A DNA stretch of 64,000 bases from positions 8,866,678-8,930,677 of the forward strand of contig NC_065419.1 of assembly GCF_024362695.1 (NCBI RefSeq), read 5' to 3'. Below the pieces are notes generated by a model. The model ran no database searches. It was given only the letters and a program-made list of their open reading frames with translations, and was not told the DNA's origin. How positions within the stretch are numbered: the stretch's first letter is position 1; every line of letters begins with the position of its first letter. Below, one piece after another: positions 35,758-48,735 of the stretch. This DNA comes from Pectinophora gossypiella. Its lineage: Eukaryota > Arthropoda > Insecta > Lepidoptera > Gelechiidae. The position numbers were made by a program, and so were the translations under genes.

Positions 35758-38700
35758 CAATTATCTAGACCAATATTGTATTCGTTTTGCATAGATACCT
35801 AATATAAAAAATAACGTGAACTACCTACCTGCACAAATATTAGCCTCATATTGGTGTTCCATTGGGATAGGTTTTATAATTATACTACCTACTTTTAGTA
35901 TAAAGCTTACGTTAAAAAACATTCCTTATAATTCTAAAGGCATTTCTTCTTTATACTTCATCCAATTAAATTTATGTCAGTAAGTGGGTCCTTTTATCAT
36001 GCAAGGGTTAAATCTCAACCTATAACCACTCCATTGCAAACTTGTAACCCTTGACCGTCATTATTAGTAAGTATAATTTAGAAAACGATGTTAACGGTTC
36101 CTGAAATATCGGTTCAATTAATGTAGAAATAATTTCTAAGCCGATTTTCGCATGTTCAAGTGATGCCACGAATGCCGTTCTCAAAAGTGAGGGAACGTTG
36201 CGAATTGTATCAAAATTGAAATCCTTTGAATGTCTTACTTACAATGAGTGAAACTGTACGTAAATTGGTTGTACTTAGGACAAGACATATAGCTAAAATT
36301 TTGCATAGCACTGTAACGACTAGATGCTATCAAACCATTCAATTGTATCCAACTAACGAACCCTATTCATCTTTGAGAGCTATTCAAAGGTTAGTAATTA
36401 GAGAAACGATGTCGTTAAACCATCAAAGAACGTCGATTCAATAAGCAAACCCTATGTGCCATTGTTATTAATATGTTAGCACTTTATATCAATAGCCAGC
36501 AAGGTTATGGATGATTTAAGGTCAAGTTGTTTATGTGCAGCTGTTTCACACGCATAATAGTTTAATCGAATGCGAGAAAGAGACAGGCATATATAGACCC
36601 AAAGCAAAATTTGATTCTGTGTTTGTAGTGCTTATTAAAGATGTCTTCCACATTATCAGAAAAAAGCTTTTTAAAATGGTTAATAAGCAGATTAGTTTAT
36701 ATCACTTCAATGCTATAAAAAGTAAATTTAAAGATGTCAGTCTATCAAAGTTTTTGCAATTGTAGAGTTATCTATTGCTATAGAGCTACCTATCATTTAA
36801 GTAACATTGTCAGCAACCGTGGTTAGACACACTTGAGTGACTACGAATACGGCTTTACTGCGTAATTCTAGTTGCTATCGTTTTCATTGTAATGTTTAAA
36901 TATTCATTATAGGAAGGCACTGGAAATTTTGAACAAGCATTCATTAAAGTTCACAATAAGAAGAGAAATGACTGAACAAGTTTCTTTTAAAAAGTTTCAC
37001 GTTTTGGTGAGTAAAGTATTCAACGAAAATGAAGTTAGTTCCTCTTTTGTACAATCTCCTGAATTGGACTCTCTTGTGAACAGCTCGAGCTCTATACAAT
37101 AATTATGATATAATCTTTAAATCTACACCGTCTTCATATCAATTCTGGAAACGAACATTGACAAATTAGGACACTAAGATCTTATATTGTCTTAAAATAA
37201 AACTGTCTGGTTAAGAATCAAACTCATAAACATTAGCCCAGAGCAGTTTCCATATTGTACTTGATGTACTTAGGCTAAATATCTAAAAATTAACAATACA
37301 AATCTAAGAAACCTCCTTTAACACAAAGAATAAGTCCGTGGACAACAATAATAGAATAACGGCAACGAATCTGCAGTCGTAATAAGATTCGATAATATAA
37401 CCGGAATATACTTGTATTTTAATCAATGATTTAAAATGCCGTCAGTATTGATACGTAACTACCACCAGAATCGATTGGTTTTGCGTTAGAAACCAACGGA
37501 TACGTCATTCAAGTCCAATCAAGCGTAACTGTTTACCACATAAGTTAATAGGCTATGTAAATTAGTAGAGTACTTGGTGTTGTTTGGTAAAAGTAGGTCC
37601 ATGTTACTGATAAATTGCATGATAATAACGATCGCTGGAAACAACGATGGAAAAAGTGCACTTGACGGTTTATACGTAAATCGTGATGATATTGACGAAT
37701 GAATGATTAATTCATCAAACAATGTTATTTAGATACAGTCGGATAGCATTTCAATGCTAGTAGCACATTAAGTCGTAATTACCATGTTAGCAAAAAAAGA
37801 ACACGAAATACTGGTTTTACTTCACTGTGATTTTAAAATCTTCCATATGTTACAGCAATTTTACCATATAAATTCAGTACCGAACTACTAAAGGATTTGC
37901 TTATTAAAACTATGGCAATAAATTTTAATAAATGAATCCATTACCGTCTTTAGTAAATGTTCCCACAGATAGTTATGCACGATTTGATAATCAAATTTCA
38001 CGAGTTACCATCATTATCAGGTTCTACCATTGTACAATCAATCATATTTGCTAGAGTCAGTATCTTCATTCATCACTGTACTTTACCTACTTTTGTTTAG
38101 TTCAGAACTTTTACTTTAGATATATACTTTCATTAAACCATGATCAATTGTTTAATAGTACAGTAGTTATTTCATACATATAAATACGTACTCTGAATTT
38201 ATGCAAAACACTGTATATGATGATAATGAGGATGATCACAATAAATACGCTAGAGTCAAGGTAGCCAACCAATATTGAAAAATGTTACAACTTACAAGAT
38301 CAATTAACTGCTGTAACGCTTCAGTAGCCTTAAGATTGCGTGTCGCAACGACAGTCTTTTGTCCAATCACCTTTGTGATAGGTTCAAAGACATCAATCAT
38401 TCAATGGCATTTCACAGAAGAATTTTAAAACTGTCCATAATAACGACGATGAAAAACCGGGTTTGTAAGTGATATCTAATTTTGTATCACGAATCGATTC
38501 GGTTCTGAGATTTTTTGCAGTGCTCAAGCAGTTTCCTATTTTATGGACTTTCTATTTAACAATATCATGCGTACGTTATGATGTCATCGTCACTTGCATG
38601 ATTTATATATGACACAAGTGCATTGGAAAGTGTACTGGAGGAAAGTAGATTTCTCGTAGAGATCGCAGTAAAAAAGACTGTTGCTTTTGCGCGGCTACAC

Positions 38701-39505
38701 CGCGAAGTCTTCACAACAGCTTAGTAACTTTCATCTGTCTAGAGATAGAGAGGTTTTTCTCAAGTAGAAACTGGATCACAATAATCTTAGCTGTTATTTT
38801 TAGCGCAAGACCGATCGCCCACGATGCATTTTCCAATAATATGATCACATATATTTGGTAATTGTTTATGAGGTGAAGAAATTTACTGATAATATCGGTT
38901 TCGTCTTCAAATGGAGACGACAAGAAAGTTTGTCGGTAGTAAAGATTCCCATAGAAATATGACTGAAAAATCTCCTCAAAAAAATAATTTCAAAGACTAT
39001 TTTTGTAAACGACCGCATTATTTGCATAGACTCGCAAATTGTAGGAAGGCTACAAATATATCTTGAAAAGTAACAGTTTATATAAACACCGGACATTTAC
39101 TGTCCCAATAAACTTTGATAGTAGACAAAGCGATTCCGTCTCAGTTTTACTCACGCGGAAGACAAGCGAATCTTGCTCCATTAATAGGCTGATGTACACG
39201 AATAACACATTACTAGGACACAAAACACAAATTTATAGTACAGTCGAACACGTCCGCTCATTGGGACTACACATTACTGCGGATGTTCAAGACACGGAAA
39301 CTTTAAAATAATGCCGAAACTAAACGGTGCAAACCTTATTTTTAACACAATATCGTCATACGGCAGGTGTACTGGCAAACTCGCTGCCGATTATTGGACC
39401 AAACTCTCATTATATTTTAATGAATATTTTCATGTTCTGCTTCTGTGTGTGTAGATAATGATTTAATAACGAATGCAATTCTATTTATGCGATATATATT
39501 ATTGA
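35758..39505. other. AT-rich non-coding stretch
   Basis: I see no gene or defined mobile element. Short frames such as 36226-36444 and 36535-36765 show no recognisable motifs. Confidence 0.45.
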
Positions 39506-39506
39506 T

Positions 39507-39544
39507 ACTATATAATATCATCAATATTATTGATATTATATAGT
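39507..39544. repeat. AT-rich inverted repeat
   Basis: ACTATATAATATCA and TGATATTATATAGT form a perfect 14-bp stem around a 10-base loop. It may be a simple AT palindrome or a remnant of a foldback element. Confidence 0.6.
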
Positions 39545-39985
39545 TGTGCAATTAAAAAATCTTTACAATATTTTTTATTTACTTACTTAAATATTATTGC
39601 ACTTTTTTGTGGCGCTTAAGATGTTTGCTTTTTACGCACGACATGCTTATGCTCAGTAGCTATACGCAGTATAAGAAATTAATGATAATTATATGAACAA
39701 ATTAAATAGTTCCTATAAGTTTGTACGGAATAGACTATTATAGTTATAGGTTAAAGAATTTTATCGAACCAAAACGGCATTGAATACAGCTAAAAGGTTT
39801 ATTTAATCAACTACGGACTTGGAATTAAATGTATACTACCACTACGAAGGTCAAACTCTGCTGAATGTATTCACAGGTGAAGCCATATTTCACCTCGTGT
39901 TTACATGGGTAAGACTGCCTGAATCGAAGCCAATGCGTTTGAGCTCCAAAAACAAATACAATTTATTATCACGATTCTTGGTAGA

Positions 39986-40750
39986 CTTTTGTTTACCAGC
40001 GGTCGACGGAATGCAGATGATTTGGAATTCGAAAGCAGCATATTGTCAGATGATTTTGGTGTAAAACAACAGCTTGATGTAATTAATGCTCCTGGAATGA
40101 TAATATTGTCCATAATGTTAAGGAATCTTTACAATAGCAAGAATATGGGCGACACAGAAGGTATTAGATAGCACCATTTAGTTAAGGAATTCGCCAATAA
40201 ATTTACACACAATACTTACGAACAAATTCAGCCTGAGAAGTAAGCAGAATAATTTGATCATTTACCGATGATAGAACAATACTGTGGTAAGTTGCATTTC
40301 GAGAATATCACAAACAATGGAAAGAAAAAAATATTGCACGTCTCATTGCTTATTCCATTAGCAAACAGCATTCAGTGCCTGAGGTGTTACAAAACCGTGT
40401 GCCGATTATTCAAACTGCAAGACGATTATGTCAAGACAAAATTATTATTAGAAGTAGGTTCACGTATCGTCATTGAAATCGAGACCTTATGACGACGTGG
40501 TAGGTGCTGACTAAGTTTGGAAAGAGCAAGCAATGTTGAGTGTTGGCAATGATACAAAAAGACGCCTTATGAGTCAGACACGATGACTGGGGTATACTGT
40601 TTTATACGACTTTTTAAATGTTGATGTGCAAAAAACATCAAAGAGATAGACGAGCCTGTGCCACTTAGAGACGATATAGAACCTAAAAAACGAGCACATC
40701 AGTTTCAATTAGATTCCTGCAAAACGAAACCCCTGTTAATAAATAAATGA
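39986..40750 (+). pseudogene. Decayed reading frame of unknown identity
   Basis: One frame carries protein-like sequence across about 254 codons, interrupted by seven stops (40169, 40241, 40250, 40490, 40508, 40550, 40622) and ending at TGA 40748-40750. Readable segments include SGRRNADDLEFESSILSDDF, FANKFTHNTYEQIQPEK, LLIPLANSIQCLRCYKT and EIDEPVPLRDDIEPKKRAHQ. Upstream, around 39819-39960, a different frame reads plausibly (YHYEGQTLLNVFTGEAIFHL), which suggests at least one frameshift. I do not recognise the protein. No LTR, inverted-terminal or polyA boundary is evident. An old mobile-element gene, a dead host gene or a viral insert are all possible. Confidence 0.4.
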
Positions 40751-43700
40751 TTCACGGTAGTACTCCTAGTTCGTAATAAAAATCTATTAGCGATATTAAT
40801 AACATAATACATATATTTGTTGATTTTATTCCTTTATTAAAACCGGTTACTGCATTAACACAGTCACGTCATCTTAAATACTTATTGTCATCCAAGGTTT
40901 GTTGACGTCACAACTAGAAAAGCAAGTTAGCATCGAAAGGGAAATCCGTGAGTCACTACAGATGATGTTGAGTCATACTGTTCTATTACAAATCAGAAGC
41001 TGACAAGATAAAAGTACAACACCGTCTAAACCACAAACAGGCATTGAGATGAAATAGTAGCCCAAAGGCTATTAACGTATCATTCAATAAGAAAAAAGAG
41101 AACTGTGTAAGACAGGACAATTACTTTGCTGAAATTCCTAACAAGTTAACCGACAATTTATTATAAGCATATGTAGTGAATTTCTTTACATAATGGCATT
41201 TATACTGGTATAAATAATGAGTTAAAGTTTTTATGTACCCTATTAAATTCAATTCAATTCAATTCTTTATTTATAATAAATATTTCACATCAACAAATGT
41301 TTCAATGAGCGGGTCCACATTATTTAAATTATATTACAATATTTCAGTACATCACATTATCACCATAAGACATATAACAGGCTTTATGAACCAAATACTA
41401 TTTTAATTCAATCCTGAAGTATGTGTCCCTGATATCATTGGATATGACGTTATAAATAAAGATTAAATAAGTAACAATACATTATCAAAGGCTGTTATGA
41501 TTCCAGTCAAGCTTACAAGAGTCCCTTCACAATTACACCTTGTCAATTTCCACTTCATGAACCACCAACGTTTCATTAAACGAATTGCACTGTATTTTCA
41601 ATGTCAATGAACCAATCAGAGCAACAAACTCCAATTAGCTAGTATGTTATTATTTTGTAATACTATGCTGTCTGGCAAAGAGATTGATGATATATTTGTA
41701 AAGAAACCAGACGATGGATTTTGAACGGTTCAGTGGGTTTTGCAACGGTCGGAACACGTCGACAAATTATTGGGCTATTTGAACAAGCGGGGTGTTAAAT
41801 GAACACAATCTTAGTTATTGAAGAAGATATAAATACGATTAGATATGATTGATATCAAAATAGGCATAGCATTGAACTACAATCTTGCTTTTGCTTTTCA
41901 CATTGAAAATGTATATCTGAAAGCTAAGAATAAGGTTTTGCCTTGAGCTTTATACTTCGTTCTTATATTGATTAACAAAGGTATTATTTGCTCTAAGATA
42001 AGTTTATATTTAATACCTACGTGGGTGTACGCGTGTTAGATTTTGCTTTGTAAAACCTTTAACACTAAAACTACGTGTCGCATCCATCTTGTTGAATTGA
42101 AGTTATAGTTCAAATAAAGATAATATTATGAATTTTATCACCAACTTAAGCAGACTTGATCTTAATATGAAACTGAATATAAAAACTGTTCCAAAATTAA
42201 AATGAAATCAAATAATAATATTCATTTAGAAACATTTTAAATTCAAATAAACCTTTTATGTCTACAATCCACCCCTCATATTCAAACACCTGTGCTTAAA
42301 TCGCATTTTCACATCGTCTGAGAATATATCTAGAATATCTTGAAACTCTTCGGTATCTAGGAAATCGCTTCAGAAAACACGCGATAAGCGTGTTCTACGT
42401 ATCTTCTTATGTACGATATGTAGAATATATAAATAGATGCGAGTATAATATTATACTTGATATAAGCGAGTATCTTAGAGAGGATCTTATATCAGATTAG
42501 CTTATGCTTACCGATAACAACTTATCAACCACGTTAAAAAACTAACTAAAATGAAGTGATCGCATGAGCCGTAGTAATTTTGTTTTCGAATTTAATGAAT
42601 AGAACTAAAGTCATACTTTTTCATATGTTTATGTAGTAACGTCTCGCTAACGAAAGTAATTTAATATTAGCTAAGCCCTTTGATCGTTTGGCTGTCAATC
42701 ATTTGAAAGGAATGACAAACTCACTGGGTTCATCATAATTCATCGTAAGACTTCGTATCAAAACTGGCTGCAAGTTGTCTTACGGAATGTATATTGGATA
42801 GTTTATAGTTTATGAATGTATATAAAGAGGGAATATTCCAATGGAGGAATATTCAAATTCAGTCAGCTGGAAACTATGCCACCCTAGAAGCGTTTCCTAG
42901 TAAATCGACTTTTGCTATCCGTATGCGGGTTTGCATTTACGCTCTAAGAATATGAAACATAAAACTTGCTTCTGCTTTATGCGAATAAAGTTATAACAAT
43001 CAAGGAGATTAAGACGCTTTTCAGACTTTTATATTACATCTTATATTAGTTCAACAAGGCATGATAAAAATATATAACTTCAACAGACATAAGTATAAGA
43101 ATTAATTGTTACTAAATGACGACGACACAACGACCAACAATATAATGACACCGACATATTAAAAGAAAAATGATCAGAGATCATGTTAAGGCGGTGGTGG
43201 ACAATTCGAACGATTAATAATAATTGAGTACTATAAAGAAATAATGCTCTATAATACTAAATTATTTATTTACTTTAAATAGGATATGCATGAAGAGTTC
43301 GAATGCATCATTAGAAATATGTTGCCCTTGACTCACTAAGTAATTAATTTTACCGTACGTCACAGCAACTTTCCCACAAAAGTACCAACGTCATACAAAA
43401 ACTTGTCATGAAATCTCGTATCACTAATTAAAAGTTCATCAATAAATTCATGGGAAAATTCAACAATAGGTGGGGAAACCTTGATAGACCGAACAATGAC
43501 GACTATATGATACCATCTGCATATTTCTCTAAGGCCGCATTAGAAATACACGCAATATTTAATTATGAACCAATTAAGTTAGAGAAATTAATACAGTGGA
43601 CATGAATATTTTTTGTTCATAAAAATATGTAAATATGTATCGTACAGTTTCTTGCGCTTCTTATACACGTTTAGAAGCGGTAGTAGTAGAATGCTAATTT

Positions 43701-44046
43701 TCAATGAAACATAAGTACAGTAAATAATGTGCAATGTACCAAGTATGTGCCCGACAAAACATAATTTCTATTTTCAAGATATAAAGTTAGTTACCTACTA
43801 CTAACTTCAGAAAACGATTTTTATGGGCACTGTATATTTTCCAAAAGTTTCCGGGTTCGTTGCTGTCTGCGCAAATATCAAACAAAGACAACTACATTTC
43901 AAATTTCTTTATTTTTATCGTAGAATTAAAATCGTACAATAAAACTGCGAATCGAGCTAAAGATCTTTTTTGTAGTAATCGGATATAGTGGATCTCCCTC
44001 ACACACACCTCAACGAAAATCAAAGTAATCTTGCCATATCAACAAA
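40751..44046. other. AT-rich non-coding stretch with one probable LINE tail
   Basis: No recognisable gene. A minus-strand LINE-like tail sits at 41245-41300. A TATAAA (42821) upstream of a TCAGT (42859) leads to no usable open frame. Confidence 0.45.
41245..41300 (-). repeat. Probable LINE 3'-tail with ATTGA repeats
   Basis: Plus-strand AATTCAATTCAATTCAATTC is followed by TTTATTTATAATAAA. On the minus strand this is an AATAAA-like region with a tandem GAATT tail, typical of some non-LTR retrotransposon 3' ends. Confidence 0.4.
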
Positions 44047-44229
44047 CTAACACTCCACCACCGCCAGCAGCACGGGATCCAAATTATATCGAGGGCTTCG
44101 ACCAATAGCCGTAAGACGTTTATCCACGTAGATAGCATTCGGTGCGTCTATTGGCCAAAACCCTCCGTGCAAATCGCGCCATGCCCGACGCAGAATTCGT
44201 GTTGGAAAACATATGAATATAACATAATA
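44047..44229 (-). other. Unassigned 60-codon open frame, possibly coding
   Basis: Between stops the minus strand reads RRAWRDLHGGFWPIDAPNAI, then YVDKRLTAIGRSPRYNLDPV, ending LLAVVEC and TAG. It lies in a GC-richer patch within AT-rich DNA. There is no ATG in frame and no AG acceptor just upstream, so it is more likely a fragment of an old gene or element than a working exon. No family recognised. Confidence 0.25.
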
Positions 44230-45195
44230 TTATGAGTCTACAATAATTTAATACCTTCATTTCATTATTTCAAATGCGAAAGAACCTATCAATGTACACA
44301 CTCGACGGTTTTTACTTAAGCAAAAAGCGTAGATTACTGATTTGTGTCTTTGACAAAAACATTCAATTCTTTGCTATGTAAGCTATCAATAAAAACTGGT
44401 TATAATTATGTTGTAACGTCTAATTATCTTCACGAATGTTGTATTATTTTCGTTTGTCGGACGGGTTCAACAAACGAATCTTCACTGCACGCAAATAATA
44501 TTATTTTTAGAAGAATATTACTTCTTTAATTCTAAGCTGTATCTTAATAAAGGTTAATGTTACCTGCCAATAATAATATTATTGTCTATTTTTTTACACA
44601 TATTTATCTTTTTAAATTACATAAAATAAACATAATATCTTTAGCAATAATTAGCGATAAGCGACATACTACCACTAAACATATAAAATCGTATATTATT
44701 TTAAAAAGTGACATCTAATTTAAACCTACATAATTTACGACCCAACTAACCAATACTATACCATAACGTAAAAACATATGCTATTTTAATGCTCAATTAA
44801 TTATTTTAATAATTTAAAGTTAAATAAATAAGAAACTAAATTAAATAGGATAAATAATATTTATTAATCGCAAAACAAAACCATATCGCATGGGTCCTTT
44901 GTGGTTTTGTTTCTGGAACATTATGAGCATATTAATGAGGTTATTTTAATTATTGCGTGTAAAAACATTTTGTTTACGGTCACTGCAAGTCATAATGATG
45001 GAGTTTCAATTGAATTATTAATTAATTAATATATGATTCTAATTCTTGATATTGGCGCGATATGTTTTTCAAATGAAATATAGGAAATATAAAACCAATA
45101 CCTAACTTCTCTTGTTATGTATGAATGCAATACTGAGTATTTGGTTCAATGCAACTCCTTATTTAAAACTGCACTTAAGATAAATTAATAAATCA
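44230..45195. other. AT-rich non-coding stretch
   Basis: Very AT-rich. I see no gene or repeat boundary. Confidence 0.5.
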
Positions 45196-45268
45196 TTGGT
45201 GCAAGTCTAGTACCGGGGTTCAAACCAGCACTCCCCGTTTGAGAGGCTAGCTGGTGTACCACAGTGAC
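45196..45268 (-). repeat. tRNA-like SINE remnant
   Basis: On the minus strand the segment runs CACTGTGGTACACCAGCTAG, then a B-box-like GGTTTGAACCCC and ACTAGACTTGCACCAAT. The arrangement of a TGG-starting A-box-like element, then a B box and a tail, resembles a decayed SINE head of a type different from the other two. Confidence 0.35.
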
Positions 45269-46388
45269 TTTTAATGTTAGTTCTTACAACATGTTTTAAA
45301 CAGACCGCTGTTAGTGCAAAGGTACCTTTGCACCAGGAGCAACTAAGGTCGGGCTGTTCGATTAGTTTTTTTTGAAGAATTGGGCAACTTTTAGATGGAT
45401 TATGTGTTAAAGTTAGTTGTTAGTTAGTTTGAATATGCCTCCGTCGTTATCGTGGCAGTTAAGGGACTTTCCCCTTAGGGAAGACCCGTGGTTAGATATA
45501 CGTACTTAAATTGCTAGTATGTATATTGCTATGAACAGGAAATGTAATAATGCTACGCTATATTAGAAATTACCATGTTGATAACAAAAAAAATCTATTG
45601 GTACAACGTGAAAGTATAAACGCAAATTCAATCATCTCTAATTTAAAAACAGATCTAATAAATCATAAAATAAATGTATGAAAAGGTGTATCTATATGCA
45701 CGCACGTGTCACTATCATCATTTTTTCATATCTACCCCAAAGTTTCGGGTGGCTAAGAACAGCTGTCAAACACCTGCCTTTAGGCAACTGTTGCCATGGT
45801 AACCAAATGGCAAAAACATATGGCCTACCTTTGGCAATACAATAAGGAATAATGCTACGTACAGAACGGCAATTCTCCGCTTCCCGTCAGTGTCTGAGTT
45901 AGGTTTACCTCAACCCCCTCGGACATAATTTAGTCCCCAAACGTATAGCGTCAGACATCGCACACACAGATGCGCGTGTACGATAACGTCAATGTGTGGT
46001 GTCTGTGTAAAACGAGGGTGTTATTTGGCTTACCCGTTGTGTGTAACGGCGTGGATAATAATTACAAATAAGGCCTTCACTCACTAACACATCATTGTAT
46101 GATTGAAAGCATGTAAATACAGTGCTTCTATTTTCTTTTTATCTTGTCAATCCCAATTTCCATGTTCATAAATAATTAGATTTATCGTCAAAATAGACTA
46201 AGGTATAGTAATATACGTAGTATTATTCCTTATTCTATGGTTCGGTTTTGAATAACATCCCAATACGCAAATAAGAACATAGGTAGTGACAGAAAATTCA
46301 AATAAAAAAAAATCTAATCAAATCTACCTATAACACAGTTGACAGCTGTCAGAACAATACATAGTCCTTACAATTCCTTATAATAATA
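45269..46388. other. Non-coding stretch with one regulatory-like motif
   Basis: No gene. Contains the RFX-type motif at 45790-45803 and a GC-richer block (45865-46060, with ATGTGTGGTGTCTGTGTAAA) that may be an old dispersed repeat. Confidence 0.4.
45790..45803. promoter_or_regulatory. RFX-type X-box
   Basis: GTTGCCATGGTAAC fits the RFX consensus RYYNYYATRRNRAC and differs by one base from the ideal palindrome GTTGCCATGGCAAC. A further half-site, GGCAAC, lies directly upstream (45783-45788). In insects such sites drive genes of ciliated sensory neurons and sperm. No start codon or gene is identifiable nearby, so function is inferred from the motif alone. Confidence 0.4.
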
Positions 46389-46729
46389 ACATACATACAT
46401 ACATAAACTGCCTATATACGTCCCACTGCTGGGCACAGGCCTCCCCTCAATCGGAGGGGGTATGGAGCATACTCCACCACGCTGCTCCACTGCGGGTTGG
46501 TGGAGGTGTTTTTACGGCTAATAGCCGGGACCAACGGCTTAACGTGCCTTCCGAAGCACGGAATCATCTTACTTTTTCGGACAATCAGGTGATCCAAGCC
46601 TGAAAAGTCCTTACCAAACAAAGGACAGTCTCACAAAGTGATTTCGACAATGTCCCCATCGGGAATCGAACATGGACCTCCAGATCTAGAGCCTAACGCT
46701 CTAACCACTAGACCACGGAGGCTGTTAAA
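46389..46729 (-). mobile_element. Complete tRNA-derived SINE with target duplication
   Basis: Minus-strand SINE: head GCCTCCGTGGTCTAGTGGTT with A box (46705-46715), a slightly mutated B box TGTTCGATTCC (46662-46672), body, and the 3' block CCTGTGCCCAGCAGTGGGAC ending in a TATG/TGTA-type tail. The identical 12-base CTTATAATAATA flanks both sides (46377-46388 and 46730-46741), so both ends are defined. The minus-strand frame at 46412-46621 is a by-product. The family looks like the tRNA-derived SINEs reported from noctuid moths. Confidence 0.9.
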
Positions 46730-46752
46730 CTTATAATAATATAAGATCTAAA

Positions 46753-46836
46753 TCGCCCTGGAGTAGCGTAGTGAAGTATGCTCCGTAAAATGCCATCCTG
46801 TGCCCAGCAGCGCGACATATATTTATGTTATGTTAT
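46753..46836 (+). repeat. Diverged SINE 3'-end fragment
   Basis: GGAGTAGCGTAGTGAAGTATGC, then GTGCCCAGCAGCGCGACATA and a TTATGTTATGTTATGT tail, are the 3' end of the same SINE family in the opposite orientation, starting about 12 bp beyond the target duplication of the complete copy. The CTCCATACCCCC segment is altered or shortened. Confidence 0.7.
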
Positions 46837-48735
46837 GTCTCAATCCCACTAGGCTTACGTCTTTCTGTGTTGCTGTCAAAATAATTCAGCTACTTCACGA
46901 TATATAAACAATACCTGCAAATAAACGCATTCCCTAAAGACTTATGTAATTACGTGAATAATGGATAAGACAACTAACCAACTGGGTAACAAGTCACGAA
47001 GTGGTCATCGATTTGTACGTAGTTATTTCTACCTCTCACGTCACACCTGCTCACTCTCCTAAGGGAATACAAAACTATTCGAAGATATTGTAGAAGAAAA
47101 TGTGTCTGAAAATTACGTAAAAAAGCTTGAATTTGTGAGAAATTATTTCTCTAATAAAAGAAAAATAGTTTTGAATTTTCCAGATGGTGTACAGTGTGCT
47201 TCAGCCAAAGCTGAAGAGGGCGGAACTATGCCAAGCAAGGAGGCGTAATATACTTGACTACTTATATATCAACCTTCACAAAACACACTTATAGAAATTA
47301 ATATATTATTATAATTAACAGATTGTTGAATCTTTACTGCTAGATTTGAAACTCTACAGAAGATTTATAATTTTACCTATATTTTCCTACAGCTTATCTA
47401 ACCAGTAAACTAGTACTAATTTACTAAACTGTACCATCCACCATGACATCATCTTACTGTTGTTGACATTACCTACACACGTAACGCAATGGGGATTAGA
47501 CGCCCTTTATCATCGCACTAAAAACTGAAGGTCGAAACCTTGTAACACATCACCGCTGTAACGGCGATGAACCCGACATTTGAGCTTCTATTGATCGTAA
47601 TGGTAATTGCTAGGCATTTTGAAACATTCGGGTGAGGTTGAAGTTGACGTCATCACTAGAAGTAGATAGCAACAACCATACTCTAATACCATTAAAAAAG
47701 AAAAAGAACTCGTAATGAAAGTAACAGTTATGCTACACAGATTTGAAAAAGATGGTTAACAAGTCCACAAAAGACATCTTGATGCATTTTCTTGTCCTAC
47801 TAGTAACACAACATAAAAAGGTGTATCGTTGTATACTATAATATAATATATTAATATTATCAAATAGGAATTCCTTACTCCTGCGCATTCAATATGATTA
47901 TTAGGTACATATAGATAGGTCTGAGATTCAATTACAAATATAATGCCCATAATATACACAATTAAGCCCCCAACTATCATGTTCGTTAAACATACAAAAG
48001 CAATATGCGTAATAATAATATTTATCCTATCTATTCCTACATATCCTATTATTTGCAACAAAAGAATAACCACAAACCATACGTTAAATGCAAATTACGT
48101 CAATGGAAATTCGAAATAGATCCAAAATGAGCAACGCGTTATATTTATATAATTCTTTTTATGGATATTTACAAAAATATGACCCTACAAACCAGTTTTC
48201 CTGTAAGGATAAATTGCACGAATTGATTTAATTATGTACTGCAAGAATTGCCGATGTCAAAGTATTGCTGTATTTTATATTTAAATAAAAAAAAAACCAG
48301 CTTATTATTTTCTTGTCATCCTTGGACATCACTTTGGACTATGCATCTTTAATATTGTATAATGACACAATGAAGAAAATTTAAAAGAAGAAGAAGTGAG
48401 AGATGAAGCGTGGTTTCATCTTGCGATGGATGTACCCCTGACTAGCCCAATTGCGAATATAATCGTAAACTAATATGTTCTTGTAGAAAAGTTAACTTAA
48501 TAAAATAGTAATTTTCAACTTTACAATTATTAAAAGTTGCTAAAATAGATAGCTTCTTGCGAATAATTTACGACTTAAATATGTATTGAGGATACGATAA
48601 GCAAGCGGCACGGAACAGAAACCTGTATTTGCGAAGTGCATAAGGTGCTTCAGGGTTCTTATTCTGAAAAGTATTAGAACAAAAAAAAAGGTAGGTAACC
48701 TAAACGTTACTGCTAACCTATACAATTATACAGTT
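46837..48735. other. AT-rich non-coding stretch
   Basis: No recognisable gene. The 105-codon minus-strand frame at 47756-48073 is hydrophobic and low-complexity, without family motifs. Confidence 0.45.

Noticed and set aside
42821..42863. TATA box plus TCAGT initiator
   Set aside because: Spacing is about 40 bases instead of about 30, and no open frame follows.
46412..46621. 69-codon minus-strand frame
   Set aside because: It lies wholly inside the minus-strand SINE.
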